Positions 32,985 to 44,441 of a DNA stretch of 64,000 nucleotides are shown here, piece by piece. A program made the position numbers and the translations under genes. The notes below the pieces were generated by a model. The model was not told the origin of the DNA and did not search any database. It saw nothing but the letters and a program-made list of their open reading frames with translations. The stretch spans positions 496,001 to 560,000 of the forward strand of contig NZ_JACCFF010000001.1 of NCBI RefSeq assembly GCF_013449725.1, written 5' to 3'. Source of the stretch: Mycobacteroides sp. LB1 (GTDB lineage: Bacteria > Actinomycetota > Actinomycetes > Mycobacteriales > Mycobacteriaceae). Numbering within the stretch: position 1 is the stretch's first letter; each line of letters opens with the position of its first letter.

Positions 32985-34232
32985 CTAGCTGAGCCGTTTC
33001 CGAATCCAGTTCACCACCCAGGGGATCGCCACCATATCCGCGGTGATGTGCTCACCGGGCAGCGCCCAGTAGTCCACCTCGGCACCGTTGGCACGCCAGG
33101 TATCACGCAGCGCCAAGACACCCTCTTCGGGGATGAACAGGTCGCCGACCGCCTTGCTCCGCGAACCGTGATACAGCAGCACCGGCATGGTCGGTGTGAG
33201 CTCACCCGGCCGGTTGGCCGCGATGACGCGTCGCCCCAGCTCTGACTCAAACGGCGCCTCGATGGCGGAGAGCAGGTCGAGGTCGAATCGCAGCAGACCC
33301 GCCGCGGCCAGCGGGGGCTGCGGCATATCCTTGGCACGGATCGCGCAATAGAGCGCAAAGTCGCCGAAAATCTGCACCAATTCCGGGAATTCGCGAGCCT
33401 GACCAATGATCGCGGCGGCGAAAAGCCCCGCCCCCAAACCTTTGTTCATGCTCCCGTACAGCAGGGCGTAATCGGTGGGGGTACCGCCGGCGGCCGCGGC
33501 CGCGATGCGCAGCTCCGGCGCATAGGTTGGCTGCAGTTGCGCCGCCCACACGGTGGCGATGGCGCCGCCGCTGTATCCATGCATGACGATCGGTGAATCG
33601 GCGAGATCGGGTCGTGCCGAAAGCATTCCGCGCACCGAATCCAGTACCGCATGGCCTGCCATCTTGCCCGCCGCGTACGACATCCGGGGCCCCTCATGGT
33701 CGGGGAACAGCACGGCGTAGTTCTGCGCGGACAGAAACGGGAACATCGGCGGGTTGTCCCGGTACCACAAGTGCGCCAACCGATATGACGGTGTGAATTT
33801 AAGGCCTAGGGAGTTGATCGCCTGGTTGCGTACCACCACCGGACGCGAACCCGGGCCTTGCCACGGACGCTCTGGCACGATCAAGGCCGCAGTCACGGGG
33901 ACGGCATTACCCGCCGTATCGGTGGAACGCACCATGATCCGTTGCATGGTGGCCTTGCGCAGCGGAAGCCGCGGCGACACCTGGTCGGTGCGGATGATCT
34001 CGCCCGGTTCAATGAGGCTCAGATCGCCCGGATCACTGTAGAAGTCGTCACCGGCGATCGGGGTGGGCAGGATCGCCGAGTACGGGTCCCCGCGCTGCTC
34101 CTCGGTGAGCCGGCGGCCCGCCCAGGCATTGAGTCGGTCGACCACAGCCGGGGTGCGCAACGCCGTCCCACCGGTCACCAGAGCGGCGGTCGTACCCCCG
34201 AGGGCGGCCAATGCACCCGTCGTCCAACGCAT
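32985..34232 (-). CDS. Secretory lipase-family esterase
   Basis: 415-residue member of the LIP family with an N-terminal hydrophobic stretch (GALAALGGTTAALVTGGTAL), probably a signal or anchor. The triad looks intact: nucleophile Ser in VMHGYSGGAIATVW (about residue 197), acid in HGSRSKAVGDLFIPEEG and His in LPGEHITAD. It would hydrolyse acylglycerols or esters at the cell envelope. Its ATG and the ung stop share one base (TAATG), so it is the second gene of an operon with ung. It is a useful reference for the defective homologue at 17389. Confidence 0.86.
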   Translation of the reverse strand: MRWTTGALAALGGTTAALVTGGTALRTPAVVDRLNAWAGRRLTEEQRGDPYSAILPTPIAGDDFYSDPGDLSLIEPGEIIRTDQVSPRLPLRKATMQRIMVRSTDTAGNAVPVTAALIVPERPWQGPGSRPVVVRNQAINSLGLKFTPSYRLAHLWYRDNPPMFPFLSAQNYAVLFPDHEGPRMSYAAGKMAGHAVLDSVRGMLSARPDLADSPIVMHGYSGGAIATVWAAQLQPTYAPELRIAAAAAGGTPTDYALLYGSMNKGLGAGLFAAAIIGQAREFPELVQIFGDFALYCAIRAKDMPQPPLAAAGLLRFDLDLLSAIEAPFESELGRRVIAANRPGELTPTMPVLLYHGSRSKAVGDLFIPEEGVLALRDTWRANGAEVDYWALPGEHITADMVAIPWVVNWIRKRLS

Positions 34233-34912
34233 TACGGCAGCCGCCAGTCAATCGGCTGCGCGCCCAATCCGGCGAGCAGTTCGTTGGCCCGACTGAAGGG
34301 TTTGGAGCCGAAGAATCCGCGCGAGGCTGACAGCGGCGACGGATGCACCGATTCGATGGTGGGCACGCCGGGCCCCAGTATCGGCTTAAGTGTCGATGCG
34401 TCGCGTCCCCACAGGATCGCCACCAACGGTGTGTCCCGCGCGACGAGCGCCCGGATCGCGCATTCGGTCACGATCTCCCAGCCCTTGCCGCGATGCGATG
34501 CCGGGCTGGTGGGCTGCACGGTCAGCACCCTGTTCAGCAGCATCACACCCTGCTGTGACCACGGCGTGAGATCACCGTTGGCGGGCTTGGGCAGACCCAG
34601 ATCGCTCTCATACTCCTGGAAGATATTGGCCAGACTGCGCGGCACCGGTCGCACATCGGCGGCCACCGAGAAACTCAGCCCCATGGCATGTCCGGGTGTC
34701 GGGTAGGGGTCTTGTCCGACGATGAGCACCCGGACATCGGCCAGCGGATAGGTGAAGGCGCGCAGCACGTTTGCCCCAGCGGGCAGGTATCCGCGGCCTG
34801 CGGAAATCTCGTCGCGCAGGAACTCCCCCATCGTGCTCACCTGATCGGCAACGGGTCCCAGCGCATCGGCCCAGCCGGGATCAATGAGCTCGGCGAGAGG
34901 TCGGGCGGTCAC
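34232..34912 (-). CDS. ung: Uracil-DNA glycosylase (family 1)
   Basis: 226-residue base-excision repair enzyme that removes uracil from DNA. It has the water-activating motif [20 protein letters not shown] and the DNA-intercalation loop [21 protein letters not shown] (His-Pro-Ser). It starts at GTG 34912 and shares one base with the following lipase gene. It lies next to thiL, as in other mycobacteria. Confidence 0.97.
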   Translation of the reverse strand: MTARPLAELIDPGWADALGPVADQVSTMGEFLRDEISAGRGYLPAGANVLRAFTYPLADVRVLIVGQDPYPTPGHAMGLSFSVAADVRPVPRSLANIFQEYESDLGLPKPANGDLTPWSQQGVMLLNRVLTVQPTSPASHRGKGWEIVTECAIRALVARDTPLVAILWGRDASTLKPILGPGVPTIESVHPSPLSASRGFFGSKPFSRANELLAGLGAQPIDWRLP

Positions 34913-34932
34913 GAAGAGTCAACTTAGCTCAC

Positions 34933-34987
34933 GGATGAGCCGCGTGCGCGAAGACGTCGGGCGGGGATGAGCCGCGTGCGCGAAGAC
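34933..34987. repeat. Direct repeat of a 23-bp element, two copies
   Basis: GGATGAGCCGCGTGCGCGAAGAC occurs at 34933-34955 and 34965-34987, at a 32-bp period, filling the space between ung and thiL. On the other strand it is nearly the element repeated at 36506-36557 (TCTTCGCGCA[AC]GCGGCTCATC), so both sites carry the same dispersed repeat in pairs and in opposite orientation. Confidence 0.8.
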
Positions 34988-34988
34988 A

Positions 34989-35939
34989 TTAAGCGAACGA
35001 GTCCCATCCCATCGGCTTCGTCCATGCCGCACCGTCTACCGTCACCGTGTTTTCTCCGGGATTCCCGGAGAAAACCTCGCCGATGGCGGTCCAGCCTGCC
35101 GGGACGGCCCCCGGGAAGGTGGCCACCAAGGCATGGTTCTCTCCGCCCACGAGTACCCAGTCCCACGGATCGGCATCCAGCAGTCGCGCGGCACCGGCGA
35201 CCGGTACCAGATAGGGCTTCAGATCGGCCGACCGCAGGTCGATACGGACCCCGCTCGCCTCGGCGATATGGCCCATATCGGCCAGCAGCCCGTCGGAGAT
35301 ATCGGTCATAGCGGTGGCTCCGGCCAGCGCAGCGACCCGTCCCTGCCCATACGGCGGGGACGGGACCAGGTGTACCTGTCGCAGCTCGGGGAACTCGTCA
35401 ATCCCTTCCTGCCACAACCGGAGACCCGCCGCCGAGGTGCCCAGCGCACCACAGGCGGCGACCGTCTCCCCCGCTGTTGCTCCACTGCGGGTCACCGGTG
35501 CGCGGCCCTGCAGGTCTCCAAGCACTGTCACCGAGATCACCAGGTCACGTGAGGCGACCAGATCTCCACCTGCGATCGATGCCTGAACCCGCGCCGCTTC
35601 GGCCCAGGCTCCTTGGTTGAGCCGTTCGAGGAAGGAGACAGCGGTCTCCGCGGGTGCGCCCACCGCGATCACAAAGGCCGTGACTCGCCCGCCCATCGCC
35701 TCGATATCTGCGGCGTTCTGCGCCACCGCCTTTCGCCCGATATCCGACGGCGAAGACCAGTCGAGTCGAAAATGCCTGTCCTGCACCAACATATCCGTCG
35801 AGACCAAGACCCGACCGTCCGGCGCGCCGACCACCGCAGCATCATCACCCGGACCGAGTTGGATATCGGCACCCAGCGCACGACCCGCAGTGAGTCGGCT
35901 GATCACGCCGAACTCGCCGGTATCGCCCAGATTTGGCAC
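34989..35939 (-). CDS. thiL: Thiamine-monophosphate kinase
   Basis: 316-residue kinase making thiamine diphosphate, the last step of the pathway. It belongs to the AIR synthase-like fold: GEFGVISRL at the start, the metal/ATP-binding LGPGDDAAVVG near residue 30, and NAADIEAMGG, plus the C-terminal TDISDGLLADMGHIA. I choose GTG 35939 (VPNLGDTGEFG); a longer frame to 35981 would overlap the divergent DUF3515 gene. The two divergent genes are only 17 bp apart. The stop region overlaps the end of a pair of direct repeats. Confidence 0.94.
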   Translation of the reverse strand: MPNLGDTGEFGVISRLTAGRALGADIQLGPGDDAAVVGAPDGRVLVSTDMLVQDRHFRLDWSSPSDIGRKAVAQNAADIEAMGGRVTAFVIAVGAPAETAVSFLERLNQGAWAEAARVQASIAGGDLVASRDLVISVTVLGDLQGRAPVTRSGATAGETVAACGALGTSAAGLRLWQEGIDEFPELRQVHLVPSPPYGQGRVAALAGATAMTDISDGLLADMGHIAEASGVRIDLRSADLKPYLVPVAGAARLLDADPWDWVLVGGENHALVATFPGAVPAGWTAIGEVFSGNPGENTVTVDGAAWTKPMGWDSFA

Positions 35940-35956
35940 TCGGTTAGTGTAGGCCC

Positions 35957-36499
35957 GTGCAATCCGACGACGGCCCGTCACGCAAGCTCCTCATCGGCAT
36001 CGCGATTTTCGGGGCGGTCGCGGCCCTGGCAGTCCTCTTCGGCGTCCTGAAGTTCGCGCAATTCCAGGACGGCACAAAACCCATCGCAGTTACCAACATC
36101 CCAGCACCACAAGCTAATTCACCGCTCTGCGTGGATATGGTCAAGGCATATCCGATCGGTATGGCAGGCGACTGGACGCGAGTGCAGATCGTCGAACCCG
36201 CACCGCCCGCCACGGCGGCGTGGCGCCGTGGGAAGGACTCGGTCATCGCACGCTGCGGAGTCGACCGACCTGCAGAGTTCGCCGTCGGCACCTCGGTCGA
36301 GCAGGTCAACGGGGTGCAGTGGTTCCGGGTCACCGATGCCGCGATCGCGACCACCACCTGGTTCGCCGTGGACCGCGGCGTCTACATCGCGCTGACGATG
36401 CCGGACGGTTCGGGTTCGGAGCCATTGACGGAGATGTCCGACGCAATCGGGAAGGCACTACCCGCCGTAAAACCCGATCCGGTGCCGCTACCTCGGTAG
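35957..36499 (+). CDS. DUF3515 family membrane-anchored protein
   Basis: 180-residue protein of unknown function with one N-terminal transmembrane segment (LLIGIAIFGAVAALAVLFGV, residues 11-30) and an exported domain with two Cys (SPLCVDMVKAY and VIARCGVDRPAEF) that could form a disulfide. It contains DWTRVQIVEPAPPATAAWRR and VNGVQWFRVTDA, typical of actinobacterial DUF3515 proteins. It starts at GTG 35957 and lies between thiL and ddl, its usual place in mycobacteria. The function is unknown; an envelope role is likely. Confidence 0.88.
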   Translation: MQSDDGPSRKLLIGIAIFGAVAALAVLFGVLKFAQFQDGTKPIAVTNIPAPQANSPLCVDMVKAYPIGMAGDWTRVQIVEPAPPATAAWRRGKDSVIARCGVDRPAEFAVGTSVEQVNGVQWFRVTDAAIATTTWFAVDRGVYIALTMPDGSGSEPLTEMSDAIGKALPAVKPDPVPLPR

Positions 36500-36503
36500 A
36501 GGC

Positions 36504-36552
36504 TCTTCGCGCAAGCGGCTCATCGCAGCTAGACACTCTTCGCGCAAGCGGC

Positions 36553-36559
<7 letters not shown>
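36504..36559. repeat. Direct repeat of the same 24-bp element, two copies
   Basis: CTCTTCGCGCAAGCGGCTCATCGCA occurs twice in a row, at a 32-bp period, between the DUF3515 gene and ddl (the second copy reaches the ddl stop region at 36553). It is the inverted and slightly diverged form of the repeat at 34933-34987. Each copy contains CGC-GCAA-GCG, a small hairpin with a GNRA loop. Confidence 0.8.
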
Positions 36560-37665
<1,106 letters not shown>

Positions 37666-37670
37666 AACCT

Positions 37671-38783
37671 TCAGACCGTACCGGCTGCGAGCGCGGCCTC
37701 AATATCGGCCAGTAGATCGTCGGTGTCCTCGATGCCCAGCGAGATCCGCGCGAACCCCTCCGGAACTGCGTCTCCCCAGCGAGCTCGGCGGTCCACCGAG
37801 CTGTGCACGCCGCCAAAACTCGTCGATGCCGCCAGCAGCTCACTCCGCTGCACCAGCGCGTGCACAGCGTCGGCATCGGCCAGTTCGATCGACACCAGTG
37901 AGCCGTACCGGCTCATCTGGGCGGACGCCACGGGATGAGATGGGTCGCTCGCGAGACCCGGATAGCGCACCGACGCGACCGCGGGATGCTCATGCAGCAT
38001 CGTCGCCAACGCGAACGCGTTCTGGCATTGGCGGTCGAAACGCAACCCGGCGGTGGCAAGACTGCGCGCACCCAACCAGGCTTCGAAGGGACCCAGGATC
38101 GCTCCAGCCCGCGAACGTTCCTGCGCGACCGCCGACACAAGGTCCTCACGCGATCCAGCGACGTATCCCGCGATCAGGTCACTGTGACCCGAGAGCGCCT
38201 TCGTCGCGCTGGCCACCACCAGGTCGGCCCCCAATTCCAGGGGCAGCTGCCCCATCGGGGTGGCCGTGGTGTTGTCCACCACCAGAACACCACCGCCGGC
38301 ATGCGTCTGCCGGGCCAGCAGTGCCAAATCGACGACGTCGAGCCGCGGGTTCGAGGGCGTCTCCGCCACCACCACATCCGCCCGCTCGGCAGCAGCCACG
38401 ATCTCGTCTGAGGCGGCCGCGATGACGTTGATCCCCAACGCCGCAAGATTTTCCGTGGCGTAGCGCCGCGTCTGGTAGTACCCATCCGCAGGGACGACAA
38501 GGGTCTGTCCGGGCCGAACCAACGCCCGCAGAGCCGAGGTAATCGCGCCCATGCCCGAGCCGAACACCAGCGCGCTCTCGGCGCGCTCCAGTGCCGCCAG
38601 CCCCGATTCCCATTGCCTCCAACTGGGATTGGAGGCACGCCCATAGGTGTCGAGTGAGTCATCCTCGGGCACCGGCAGATGGTATGCGGAGGCGAACACC
38701 GGACCCGCCAGAAAGGGTTGCCCGGCAGCGGGTTCAGCGGTGGCGGCCACAACGGCCCGGGTCGATATCCCTGGCTCTGGCAT
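37671..38783 (-). CDS. Cystathionine gamma-lyase/synthase-type PLP enzyme
   Basis: 370-residue Cys/Met-metabolism PLP enzyme. It shows [33 protein letters not shown], the PLP-contacting [20 protein letters not shown] and the Schiff-base Lys in [17 protein letters not shown] take ATG 38783 ([12 protein letters not shown]), 4 nt after the gpsA stop. It probably cleaves cystathionine to cysteine; lyase and synthase activities are not separable by eye. It is flanked by gpsA and ddl in one leftward operon. Confidence 0.86.
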   Translation of the reverse strand: MPEPGISTRAVVAATAEPAAGQPFLAGPVFASAYHLPVPEDDSLDTYGRASNPSWRQWESGLAALERAESALVFGSGMGAITSALRALVRPGQTLVVPADGYYQTRRYATENLAALGINVIAAASDEIVAAAERADVVVAETPSNPRLDVVDLALLARQTHAGGGVLVVDNTTATPMGQLPLELGADLVVASATKALSGHSDLIAGYVAGSREDLVSAVAQERSRAGAILGPFEAWLGARSLATAGLRFDRQCQNAFALATMLHEHPAVASVRYPGLASDPSHPVASAQMSRYGSLVSIELADADAVHALVQRSELLAASTSFGGVHSSVDRRARWGDAVPEGFARISLGIEDTDDLLADIEAALAAGTV

Positions 38784-38787
38784 GTGT

Positions 38788-39786
38788 TTACTCCGGTTTG
38801 GTACTGCGCCCCAGCAGTTGGGCGACGGCATCGGTGACGCTCAGTCCGCGATGACAGACGCCATGGACAGCCTCGGTGAGCGGCATCTCGACGTCATAGC
38901 TCGACGCCAGCGCCAGGATGGACTCACAGGAGGTGACTCCCTCGGCGACCCTACCGCCGCCGGCGTTACGTGCCTCTTGCAGCGTCTCACCGCGGCCCAG
39001 CCGCATACCGAAGGTTCGGTTCCGGGAGTGTGACGAGGTGCAGGTGGCTACCAGGTCGCCCACCCCCGCCAGTCCCGCAAGGGTGGTGTGACTGGCGCCC
39101 AGCGCCAGACCCAGCCGCGTGATCTCGGCCAGCCCGCGGGTGATGATGGTGGCAATCGTGTTCTCCCCCAACCCGACTCCGGCGGCCATCCCGCAGCTCA
39201 AGGCGATCACGTTCTTGCACGCACCGCCTATCTCGCAGCCGACCACATCAGAGTTGGTGTACGGGCGGAAGTAACGCGTGGAGAACGCACGCTGGAGGGC
39301 GACGGCCCTGGTCGAGTCGGTGCAGCCGATGACAGTGGCGGCGGGCTGGGATGAGGCGATCTCACTGGCCAGGTTCGGACCGGTCAGCACCGCCACCCGG
39401 CTGGGGTCGGCGCCCAGGACCTGTGTGATGACCTGGCTCATCCGCATGAGTGTGCCAACCTCGATGCCCTTGGCCACACTCACCACCGAGGATCCGGGTT
39501 CGATGAGATCGACCCAGGGGGTCAGGTTGGCGCGCAGCGACTGCGAGGGCACCGCGAGCAACACCAGGTTGGCACCCGTGAGGGCATCGGCGGCCACTCC
39601 GGTGGCGACTATCGAGGCAGGCAGATCCACATCACTGAGGTACACCGAGTTCCGGTGCGTCGCATTGATCTCATCGGCCAGTTCGGATCGGCGTGCCCAC
39701 AAACGGACATCGTGACCGGCGTCGGCAAGTACCTTGCCCAACGCGGTCCCCCAGGAACCAGCTCCCATCACCGCCGCCGTGGCCAT
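38788..39786 (-). CDS. gpsA: Glycerol-3-phosphate dehydrogenase (NAD(P)+)
   Basis: 332-residue enzyme making sn-glycerol 3-phosphate for phospholipids. It has the Rossmann motif [20 protein letters not shown] at the start, [11 protein letters not shown] and the catalytic Lys in [22 protein letters not shown] 39786 matches the family start; the frame is open further upstream, but that part overlaps the divergent fbiD gene. It is divergent from fbiD with 36 bp between the starts. Confidence 0.95.
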   Translation of the reverse strand: MATAAVMGAGSWGTALGKVLADAGHDVRLWARRSELADEINATHRNSVYLSDVDLPASIVATGVAADALTGANLVLLAVPSQSLRANLTPWVDLIEPGSSVVSVAKGIEVGTLMRMSQVITQVLGADPSRVAVLTGPNLASEIASSQPAATVIGCTDSTRAVALQRAFSTRYFRPYTNSDVVGCEIGGACKNVIALSCGMAAGVGLGENTIATIITRGLAEITRLGLALGASHTTLAGLAGVGDLVATCTSSHSRNRTFGMRLGRGETLQEARNAGGGRVAEGVTSCESILALASSYDVEMPLTEAVHGVCHRGLSVTDAVAQLLGRSTKPE

Positions 39787-39822
39787 GGCAGACACCCTAC
39801 TGGGAGCTGGCACCATGGAGAT

Positions 39823-40452
39823 GTGGGCACGGAGCAAGTGGGCAGACAGGCCGACACAGACTTCAGCGTGATCATCGCGGTCAAGAACCTGTCGACCGCG
39901 AAGAGTCGCCTGGCACCGTCGCTCCCCGCACCCGAGCGGGAACGACTGGTACTGGGCATGCTGACGCACGCCATCACCGTGGCGTTTACCGCGGCCCGAT
40001 CCGTCGCGGTCATCAGTCCCGACCCTGCCGCCAAGGCGGCGGCGGGAGAGGCCGGAGCACGGTTTATCTTCGATGACACCCCCGCCGGCCACCCCGATCC
40101 GCTGAACAACGCGTTACGGAACGCCGCGACACAGATGCGCGCATCGTCACCGAATCTTGTTGTGTTGCAAGCCGACCTTCCCGCAGTCACGGCCGAGGAA
40201 TTCGCGGCAGCGGTGGAGCTCGCGCACCGCCACTTGCGTAGTTTTGTCGCCGACAGGCACGGCACCGGCACCGCGGCGCTATTCTGCACCGACGGCGATC
40301 TCAACCCGCTGTTCGGAACCGATTCAGCACGGCGACATCGGGATTCGGGGGCAGTCGAGCTCACCGGGAACTGGCCAGGATTGCGTTGCGACGTCGATAC
40401 CCCGGAAGATCTGGCCGTGGCCCGCGAGCTGGGGGCGGCACTGCCCCTCTGA
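39823..40452 (+). CDS. fbiD: Phosphoenolpyruvate guanylyltransferase of F420 synthesis
   Basis: 209-residue nucleotidyltransferase (CofC/FbiD family) that activates phosphoenolpyruvate for coenzyme F420 assembly in mycobacteria. The typical blocks are [66 protein letters not shown] and the C-terminal [20 protein letters not shown]. It starts at GTG 39823, with weak ribosome-binding signal; GTG 39838 is an alternative. ppk follows after 4 bp. F420-using proteins are encoded at 21445 and 47277 in this window. Confidence 0.92.
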   Translation: MGTEQVGRQADTDFSVIIAVKNLSTAKSRLAPSLPAPERERLVLGMLTHAITVAFTAARSVAVISPDPAAKAAAGEAGARFIFDDTPAGHPDPLNNALRNAATQMRASSPNLVVLQADLPAVTAEEFAAAVELAHRHLRSFVADRHGTGTAALFCTDGDLNPLFGTDSARRHRDSGAVELTGNWPGLRCDVDTPEDLAVARELGAALPL

Positions 40453-40456
40453 CCCT

Positions 40457-42592
40457 ATGATCACAAGGGTGACCACACCGAGCGTTCCCCCGGCGGCAAC
40501 CACGATCGTGTCGGGTGAGGAGCTTCCCGAGGACCGGTATCTCAACCGGGAGCTCTCATGGCTGGATTTCAACACGCGCGTCCTCGCCCTGGCCGCCGAC
40601 GAATCGCTGCCCATCCTGGAACGCGCCAAATTCCTGGCGATCTTCGCATCCAATCTGGACGAGTTCTATATGGTCCGCGTTGCCGGCCTGAAGCGCCGCG
40701 ATGAGACCGGCCTGTCGGTGCGTTCCGCCGACGGGTTGTCCCCGCGCGAGCAGCTGAAACTAATCGGCGAGCGCACTCAGGAGATCTCGATCCAGCACGC
40801 CCGGGTGTTCAGCGAGTCGGTGCGCCCCGAGCTCGCCGAGAACGGCATCTTCGTCGTCACCTGGGCCGACCTGGCCGAGAACGAGCGGAGCTATCTCTCC
40901 TCATATTTCACCGACCAGGTTTTCCCGGTGCTGACCCCGCTGGCCGTCGACCCGGCGCATCCATTCCCCTACATATCCGGTCTGAGTCTGAATCTAGCCA
41001 TCACCGTCCAGGTTCCCGAGACGGGCGGCCAGCATTTCGCCCGAATCAAGGTGCCTGACAACGTTGATCGATTCGTCAGGTTGCGCAGCCCCGAAGGTGC
41101 GGAAGCCTCCCAGACTGCACACAGCGCACGCTTCCTGCCCATGGAGGAACTCATCGCGGCGCATCTGTCGGCGCTGTTCCCCGGCCTGGAAGTCGTTGAA
41201 CATCACGCCTTCCGCATTACCCGTAACGCCGATTTCGAGGTCGAGGAAGATCGGGACGAGGATTTGCTGCAGGCACTCGAACGAGAACTGGCACGACGAC
41301 GATTCGGCTCGCCGGTGCGGCTCGAGGTCGCCGACGATATGACCGAGCACATGCTCGAACTGTTGTTGCGCGAGCTGGACGTGCATCCGGGTGATGTGGT
41401 GCAGGTGCCCGGGCTGGTCGACCTGTCCTGCTTGTGGCAGGTCTATGGCGTGGATCGTCCCGCGCTCAAGGACCCGACGTTCGTGCCGGCGACCCATCCC
41501 GCGTTCGGTCAGGGCGAAACCCCGAAGAGCATCTTCTCCACCCTCCGGGACGGTGATGTGCTCGTTCATCACCCCTACGACTCGTTTTCCACCAGCGTGC
41601 AACGGTTTATCGAGCAGGCGGCCGCCGATCCACAGGTGCTGGCCATCAAGCAGACGCTGTACCGCACCTCCGGCGACTCTCCCATCGTCAACTCGCTCAT
41701 CGACGCCGCCGAGGCCGGTAAGCAGGTGGTCGCTCTAGTCGAGATCAAGGCGCGCTTCGACGAACAGGCCAACATCAAGTGGGCCCGCGCGCTGGAAGAC
41801 GCTGGTGTGCACGTGGTCTATGGCTTGATCGGGCTCAAGACGCACTGCAAGACGTCGCTGGTGGTTCGGCGCGAGGGCTCGGCGATCCGTCGGTACTGCC
41901 ACATCGGCACCGGCAACTACAACCCGAAGACCGCGCGGCTCTACGAGGATGTCGGTCTGCTGACCAGCGCGCCAGAGATCGGGGCGGACCTCACCGACCT
42001 GTTCAATTCCCTCACCGGGTACTCGCGAAAGGTTTCCTACCGCAACCTATTGGTGGCACCGCAGGGAATTCGCGCGGGGATTATCGACCGTATCGACCGT
42101 GAGATCGCCGCACACCGGGCCGGGCAGGACGCCCGAATCCGGTTGAAAATGAACGCACTGGTCGACGAGCAGGTGATCGACGCGTTGTACCGAGCCTCCC
42201 AGGCCGGGGTGCCAGTAGAGGTGGTGGTGCGTGGGATTTGCGCACTGCGACCCGGGGTTCCGGAGTTCTCGGGCACCGTGACGGTGCGGTCCATTCTCGG
42301 CCGTTTCCTTGAACATTCGCGCATCATTCACTTCCGCGCCGTCGACGAATTCTGGATCGGCAGTGCGGACATGATGCACCGTAACCTGGATCGACGGGTC
42401 GAGGTCCTCGCGCGAGTCACCGACCCCAAGCTCACAGCACAGCTCGACGATATGTTCACCTCGGCGTTGGACTCTCGAACCCGGTGCTGGGAATTGCAGC
42501 CCGACGGCCAGTGGCTGGCCTCGCCCGCAGACGGCGAGGAAGTACGCGACCACCAGATCGAGATGATGAAACGGCACCGCTCGCACACATAA
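40457..42592 (+). CDS. ppk: Polyphosphate kinase 1
   Basis: 711-residue enzyme that polymerises ATP gamma-phosphate into polyphosphate. The N-terminal domain reads [20 protein letters not shown] and [20 protein letters not shown]. The catalytic His residues of the two phospholipase D-like domains lie in [19 protein letters not shown] (autophosphorylated His) and [20 protein letters not shown]. It starts at ATG 40457; GTG 40469 is an in-frame alternative. It sits between fbiD and mutT1, the normal mycobacterial order. Confidence 0.97.
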   Translation: MITRVTTPSVPPAATTIVSGEELPEDRYLNRELSWLDFNTRVLALAADESLPILERAKFLAIFASNLDEFYMVRVAGLKRRDETGLSVRSADGLSPREQLKLIGERTQEISIQHARVFSESVRPELAENGIFVVTWADLAENERSYLSSYFTDQVFPVLTPLAVDPAHPFPYISGLSLNLAITVQVPETGGQHFARIKVPDNVDRFVRLRSPEGAEASQTAHSARFLPMEELIAAHLSALFPGLEVVEHHAFRITRNADFEVEEDRDEDLLQALERELARRRFGSPVRLEVADDMTEHMLELLLRELDVHPGDVVQVPGLVDLSCLWQVYGVDRPALKDPTFVPATHPAFGQGETPKSIFSTLRDGDVLVHHPYDSFSTSVQRFIEQAAADPQVLAIKQTLYRTSGDSPIVNSLIDAAEAGKQVVALVEIKARFDEQANIKWARALEDAGVHVVYGLIGLKTHCKTSLVVRREGSAIRRYCHIGTGNYNPKTARLYEDVGLLTSAPEIGADLTDLFNSLTGYSRKVSYRNLLVAPQGIRAGIIDRIDREIAAHRAGQDARIRLKMNALVDEQVIDALYRASQAGVPVEVVVRGICALRPGVPEFSGTVTVRSILGRFLEHSRIIHFRAVDEFWIGSADMMHRNLDRRVEVLARVTDPKLTAQLDDMFTSALDSRTRCWELQPDGQWLASPADGEEVRDHQIEMMKRHRSHT

Positions 42593-42631
42593 GTTGTCCT
42601 GGCCGAACCACTCTCCCCCGAAGGAGCTTTC

Positions 42632-43555
42632 GTGCCCGATCCGACCACCCGGACCGGCGCAGCGGTCCTTGCCGCGGGGGCGGCGCTCTGGCGGTACCAG
42701 GGCGACCCTGCCGACGGCGACATCGAAGTAGCGCTGGTTCACCGCCCACGGTATGACGATTGGTCATTACCTAAGGGGAAGCTCGACCCTGGTGAGACGG
42801 CGGCAATCGCCGCGGTCCGCGAGATCGCCGAGGAGACTGGGTTTACCTCGCGGCTCGGCAGACGATTACCGTCCGTGAGTTATCCGGTGTCCCAGGGAAC
42901 CAAACGCGTCAAATATTGGGCGGCACAAGCTTTAGACGGAAAGTTCGAAGCCAACCATGAAGTCGACGAGATTCAATGGCTACCGATAGCGCGCGCGATC
43001 AAGATCGTCAGCTATGCGGTTGACCGGAAAGTGCTGCGAAATCTCGCAAAGCACGAAATTGACACCCAGACATTGATTATCGTGCGTCACGCAAAGGCGG
43101 GGCGAAAGGAACGCTATTCGGGAGACGACACCCTGCGGCCATTGGACAAGAAAGGCCGCGCCCAAGCCGAGGCGCTCACTGGTCAACTACTTGCATTCGG
43201 CGCCGACGCCATTCACGCCGCCGATCGACTGCGTTGTCGGCAGACCGTGGAACCGGTTGCCGAGGAGTTGAACACGGTGATCTACAGCGAGCCCGCGCTC
43301 AGCGAAGAGGCCTATTGGGCAGACCGAAAGCGCGCGCATCGCAGGATTCTTGAAATCGCCGGATCGGACGGGGTCCGGGTGGTATGCACACAGGGCCGGG
43401 TCATTCCGGATCTCATCGAATGGTGGGCGCATCGCGACGGCATCCGCCCCGATAAGTCACGTAACCGTAAGGGCAGCATATGGGTGCTGTCGATGCGCGG
43501 CCAGAAGCTGGTGGCCGCAGATCATCTGGACAGCCCGCTGCCCGCCGTGGGCTGA
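42632..43555 (+). CDS. mutT1: MutT1-type 8-oxo-(d)GTP hydrolase (Nudix + histidine phosphatase)
   Basis: 307-residue two-domain enzyme that clears oxidised guanine nucleotides and diadenosine polyphosphates. The N-terminal Nudix box is GKLDPGETAAIAAVREIAEE followed by TGF. The C-terminal histidine phosphatase domain carries TLIIVRHAKAGRKERY (RHG-like motif) and DRLRCRQTVEPVAEEL. It starts at GTG 42632 with AAGGAG upstream, 39 bp after ppk. It is convergent with hupB across a shared terminator. Confidence 0.95.
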   Translation: MPDPTTRTGAAVLAAGAALWRYQGDPADGDIEVALVHRPRYDDWSLPKGKLDPGETAAIAAVREIAEETGFTSRLGRRLPSVSYPVSQGTKRVKYWAAQALDGKFEANHEVDEIQWLPIARAIKIVSYAVDRKVLRNLAKHEIDTQTLIIVRHAKAGRKERYSGDDTLRPLDKKGRAQAEALTGQLLAFGADAIHAADRLRCRQTVEPVAEELNTVIYSEPALSEEAYWADRKRAHRRILEIAGSDGVRVVCTQGRVIPDLIEWWAHRDGIRPDKSRNRKGSIWVLSMRGQKLVAADHLDSPLPAVG

Positions 43556-43594
43556 CGGGGGCTACCCCCTGACGTCACCTACCCCTGAAATACA

Positions 43595-43630
43595 AACATC
43601 GGGCCCCACCCTGAGGTGGGACCCGATGTT
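43595..43630. terminator. Bidirectional terminator between mutT1 and hupB
   Basis: An inverted repeat with 16-bp arms (one mismatch) around a CTGA loop: AACATCGGG-C-CCCACC pairs with GGTGGG-A-CCCGATGTT. On the hupB strand it is followed by TTGTATTT, giving a good intrinsic terminator; on the mutT1 strand by GTTTG. Confidence 0.85.
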
Positions 43631-43638
43631 GTTTGAAA

Positions 43639-44280
43639 CTACTTGCGGCCCTTCTTGGCCGGTGCCTTCTTGGCCGGAGCCTTCTTGGCAGGAGCCTTGG
43701 TTACGGCCTTCTTGACGGGAGCCGCCTTCTTGGCCGGAGCCTTCTTGGCGGGAGCAGCCTTCTTGACTACTACTGCCTTCTTGACCGGAGCCTTCTTGGC
43801 GGGAGCAGCCTTCTTGACTACTACTGCCTTCTTGACCGGAGCCTTCTTAGCAGGAGCAGCCTTCTTGACTACCGCCTTCTTGACCGGTGCTGCCTTCTTG
43901 GCCGGAGCCTTCTTGGCAGGAGCAGCCTTCTTGGCAGCGCCACGCTTGGCCGGAGCCGCGGTGGAACCACGCTTCACAGCGGGGCCGTCGGACGGGAGCT
44001 TCTGTGCGCCAGAGACAACCGCCTTGAACTGTGCGCCGGGACGGAACGTCGGAACGGACGTCGGCTTCACCTTGACAGTCTCACCGGTGCGCGGGTTGCG
44101 GGCGACGCGTGCGGCGCGGCGGCGCTGCTCGAAAACGCCAAAACCGGTGATAGTCACGCTCTCACCCTTATGCACGGTGCGAACGATGGTGTCGACGACG
44201 TGCTCCACCGCAGCGGTGGCCTGCCGACGATCCGAGCCCAATTTCTGTGTCAGAACGTCGATGAGCTCTGCTTTGTTCAT
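43639..44280 (-). CDS. hupB: HU-like nucleoid protein HupB with Lys/Ala/Pro tail
   Basis: 213-residue DNA-binding protein. Residues 1-90 are the HU fold ([40 protein letters not shown]); the rest is a histone H1-like tail of AAPAKKAP and VKKAVVV repeats ending PAKKGRK, as in mycobacterial HupB. The ATG at 44280 follows GGAGGG. The tail gene segment holds a 51-bp tandem duplication (43747-43848). It lies downstream of leuD but is separated from it by a terminator and has its own promoter region. Confidence 0.97.
   Translation of the reverse strand: MNKAELIDVLTQKLGSDRRQATAAVEHVVDTIVRTVHKGESVTITGFGVFEQRRRAARVARNPRTGETVKVKPTSVPTFRPGAQFKAVVSGAQKLPSDGPAVKRGSTAAPAKRGAAKKAAPAKKAPAKKAAPVKKAVVKKAAPAKKAPVKKAVVVKKAAPAKKAPVKKAVVVKKAAPAKKAPAKKAAPVKKAVTKAPAKKAPAKKAPAKKGRK
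43747..43848 (-). repeat. 51-bp tandem repeat in the hupB tail
   Basis: Two almost identical 51-bp units coding a 17-residue Lys-rich block ([17 protein letters not shown]). Being in frame, unit loss or gain would change the tail length without breaking the gene. Confidence 0.85.
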
Positions 44281-44441
44281 GTAAAACCCTCCGAAGCCAG
44301 TGGTCCACGTTGAACCGACTTCGAACACGGTAAACCCAACACCACCTGATTTCCAAGTGCCACGCGTAATTTCGGCAAAATTCTCTAAGCCTTTTACCAA
44401 CCCAAAAGGAATGCCCTTGCCCCCCAAGGGCGCCCAATCAG
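44281..44441 (-). promoter_or_regulatory. hupB upstream region with the leuD terminator
   Basis: 161 bp between leuD and hupB. At 44413-44431 a 7-bp stem (GCCCTTG/CAAGGGC, C5 loop) is followed on the minus strand by ATTCCTTTT, a likely terminator of leuCD. The remaining 120 bp must hold the hupB promoter; it is locally AT-rich (for example AATTTCGGCAAAATT around 44370), but I cannot fix a -35/-10 pair with confidence. Confidence 0.5.

Noticed and set aside
34989..35981. Thiamine pyrophosphate riboswitch near thiL
   Set aside because: Only 17 bp separate the thiL and DUF3515 starts, too short for a TPP riboswitch.
43741..43850. Short regular repeats considered as a CRISPR array
   Set aside because: The repeats are adjacent, in frame with hupB, lack unique spacers, and encode the known tail.
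43643..44284. Plus-strand frame rich in Phe, Leu and Ala over hupB, resembling a membrane protein
   Set aside because: It is the complement of the Lys/Ala repeat tail of HupB; the repeats create false hydrophobic frames.
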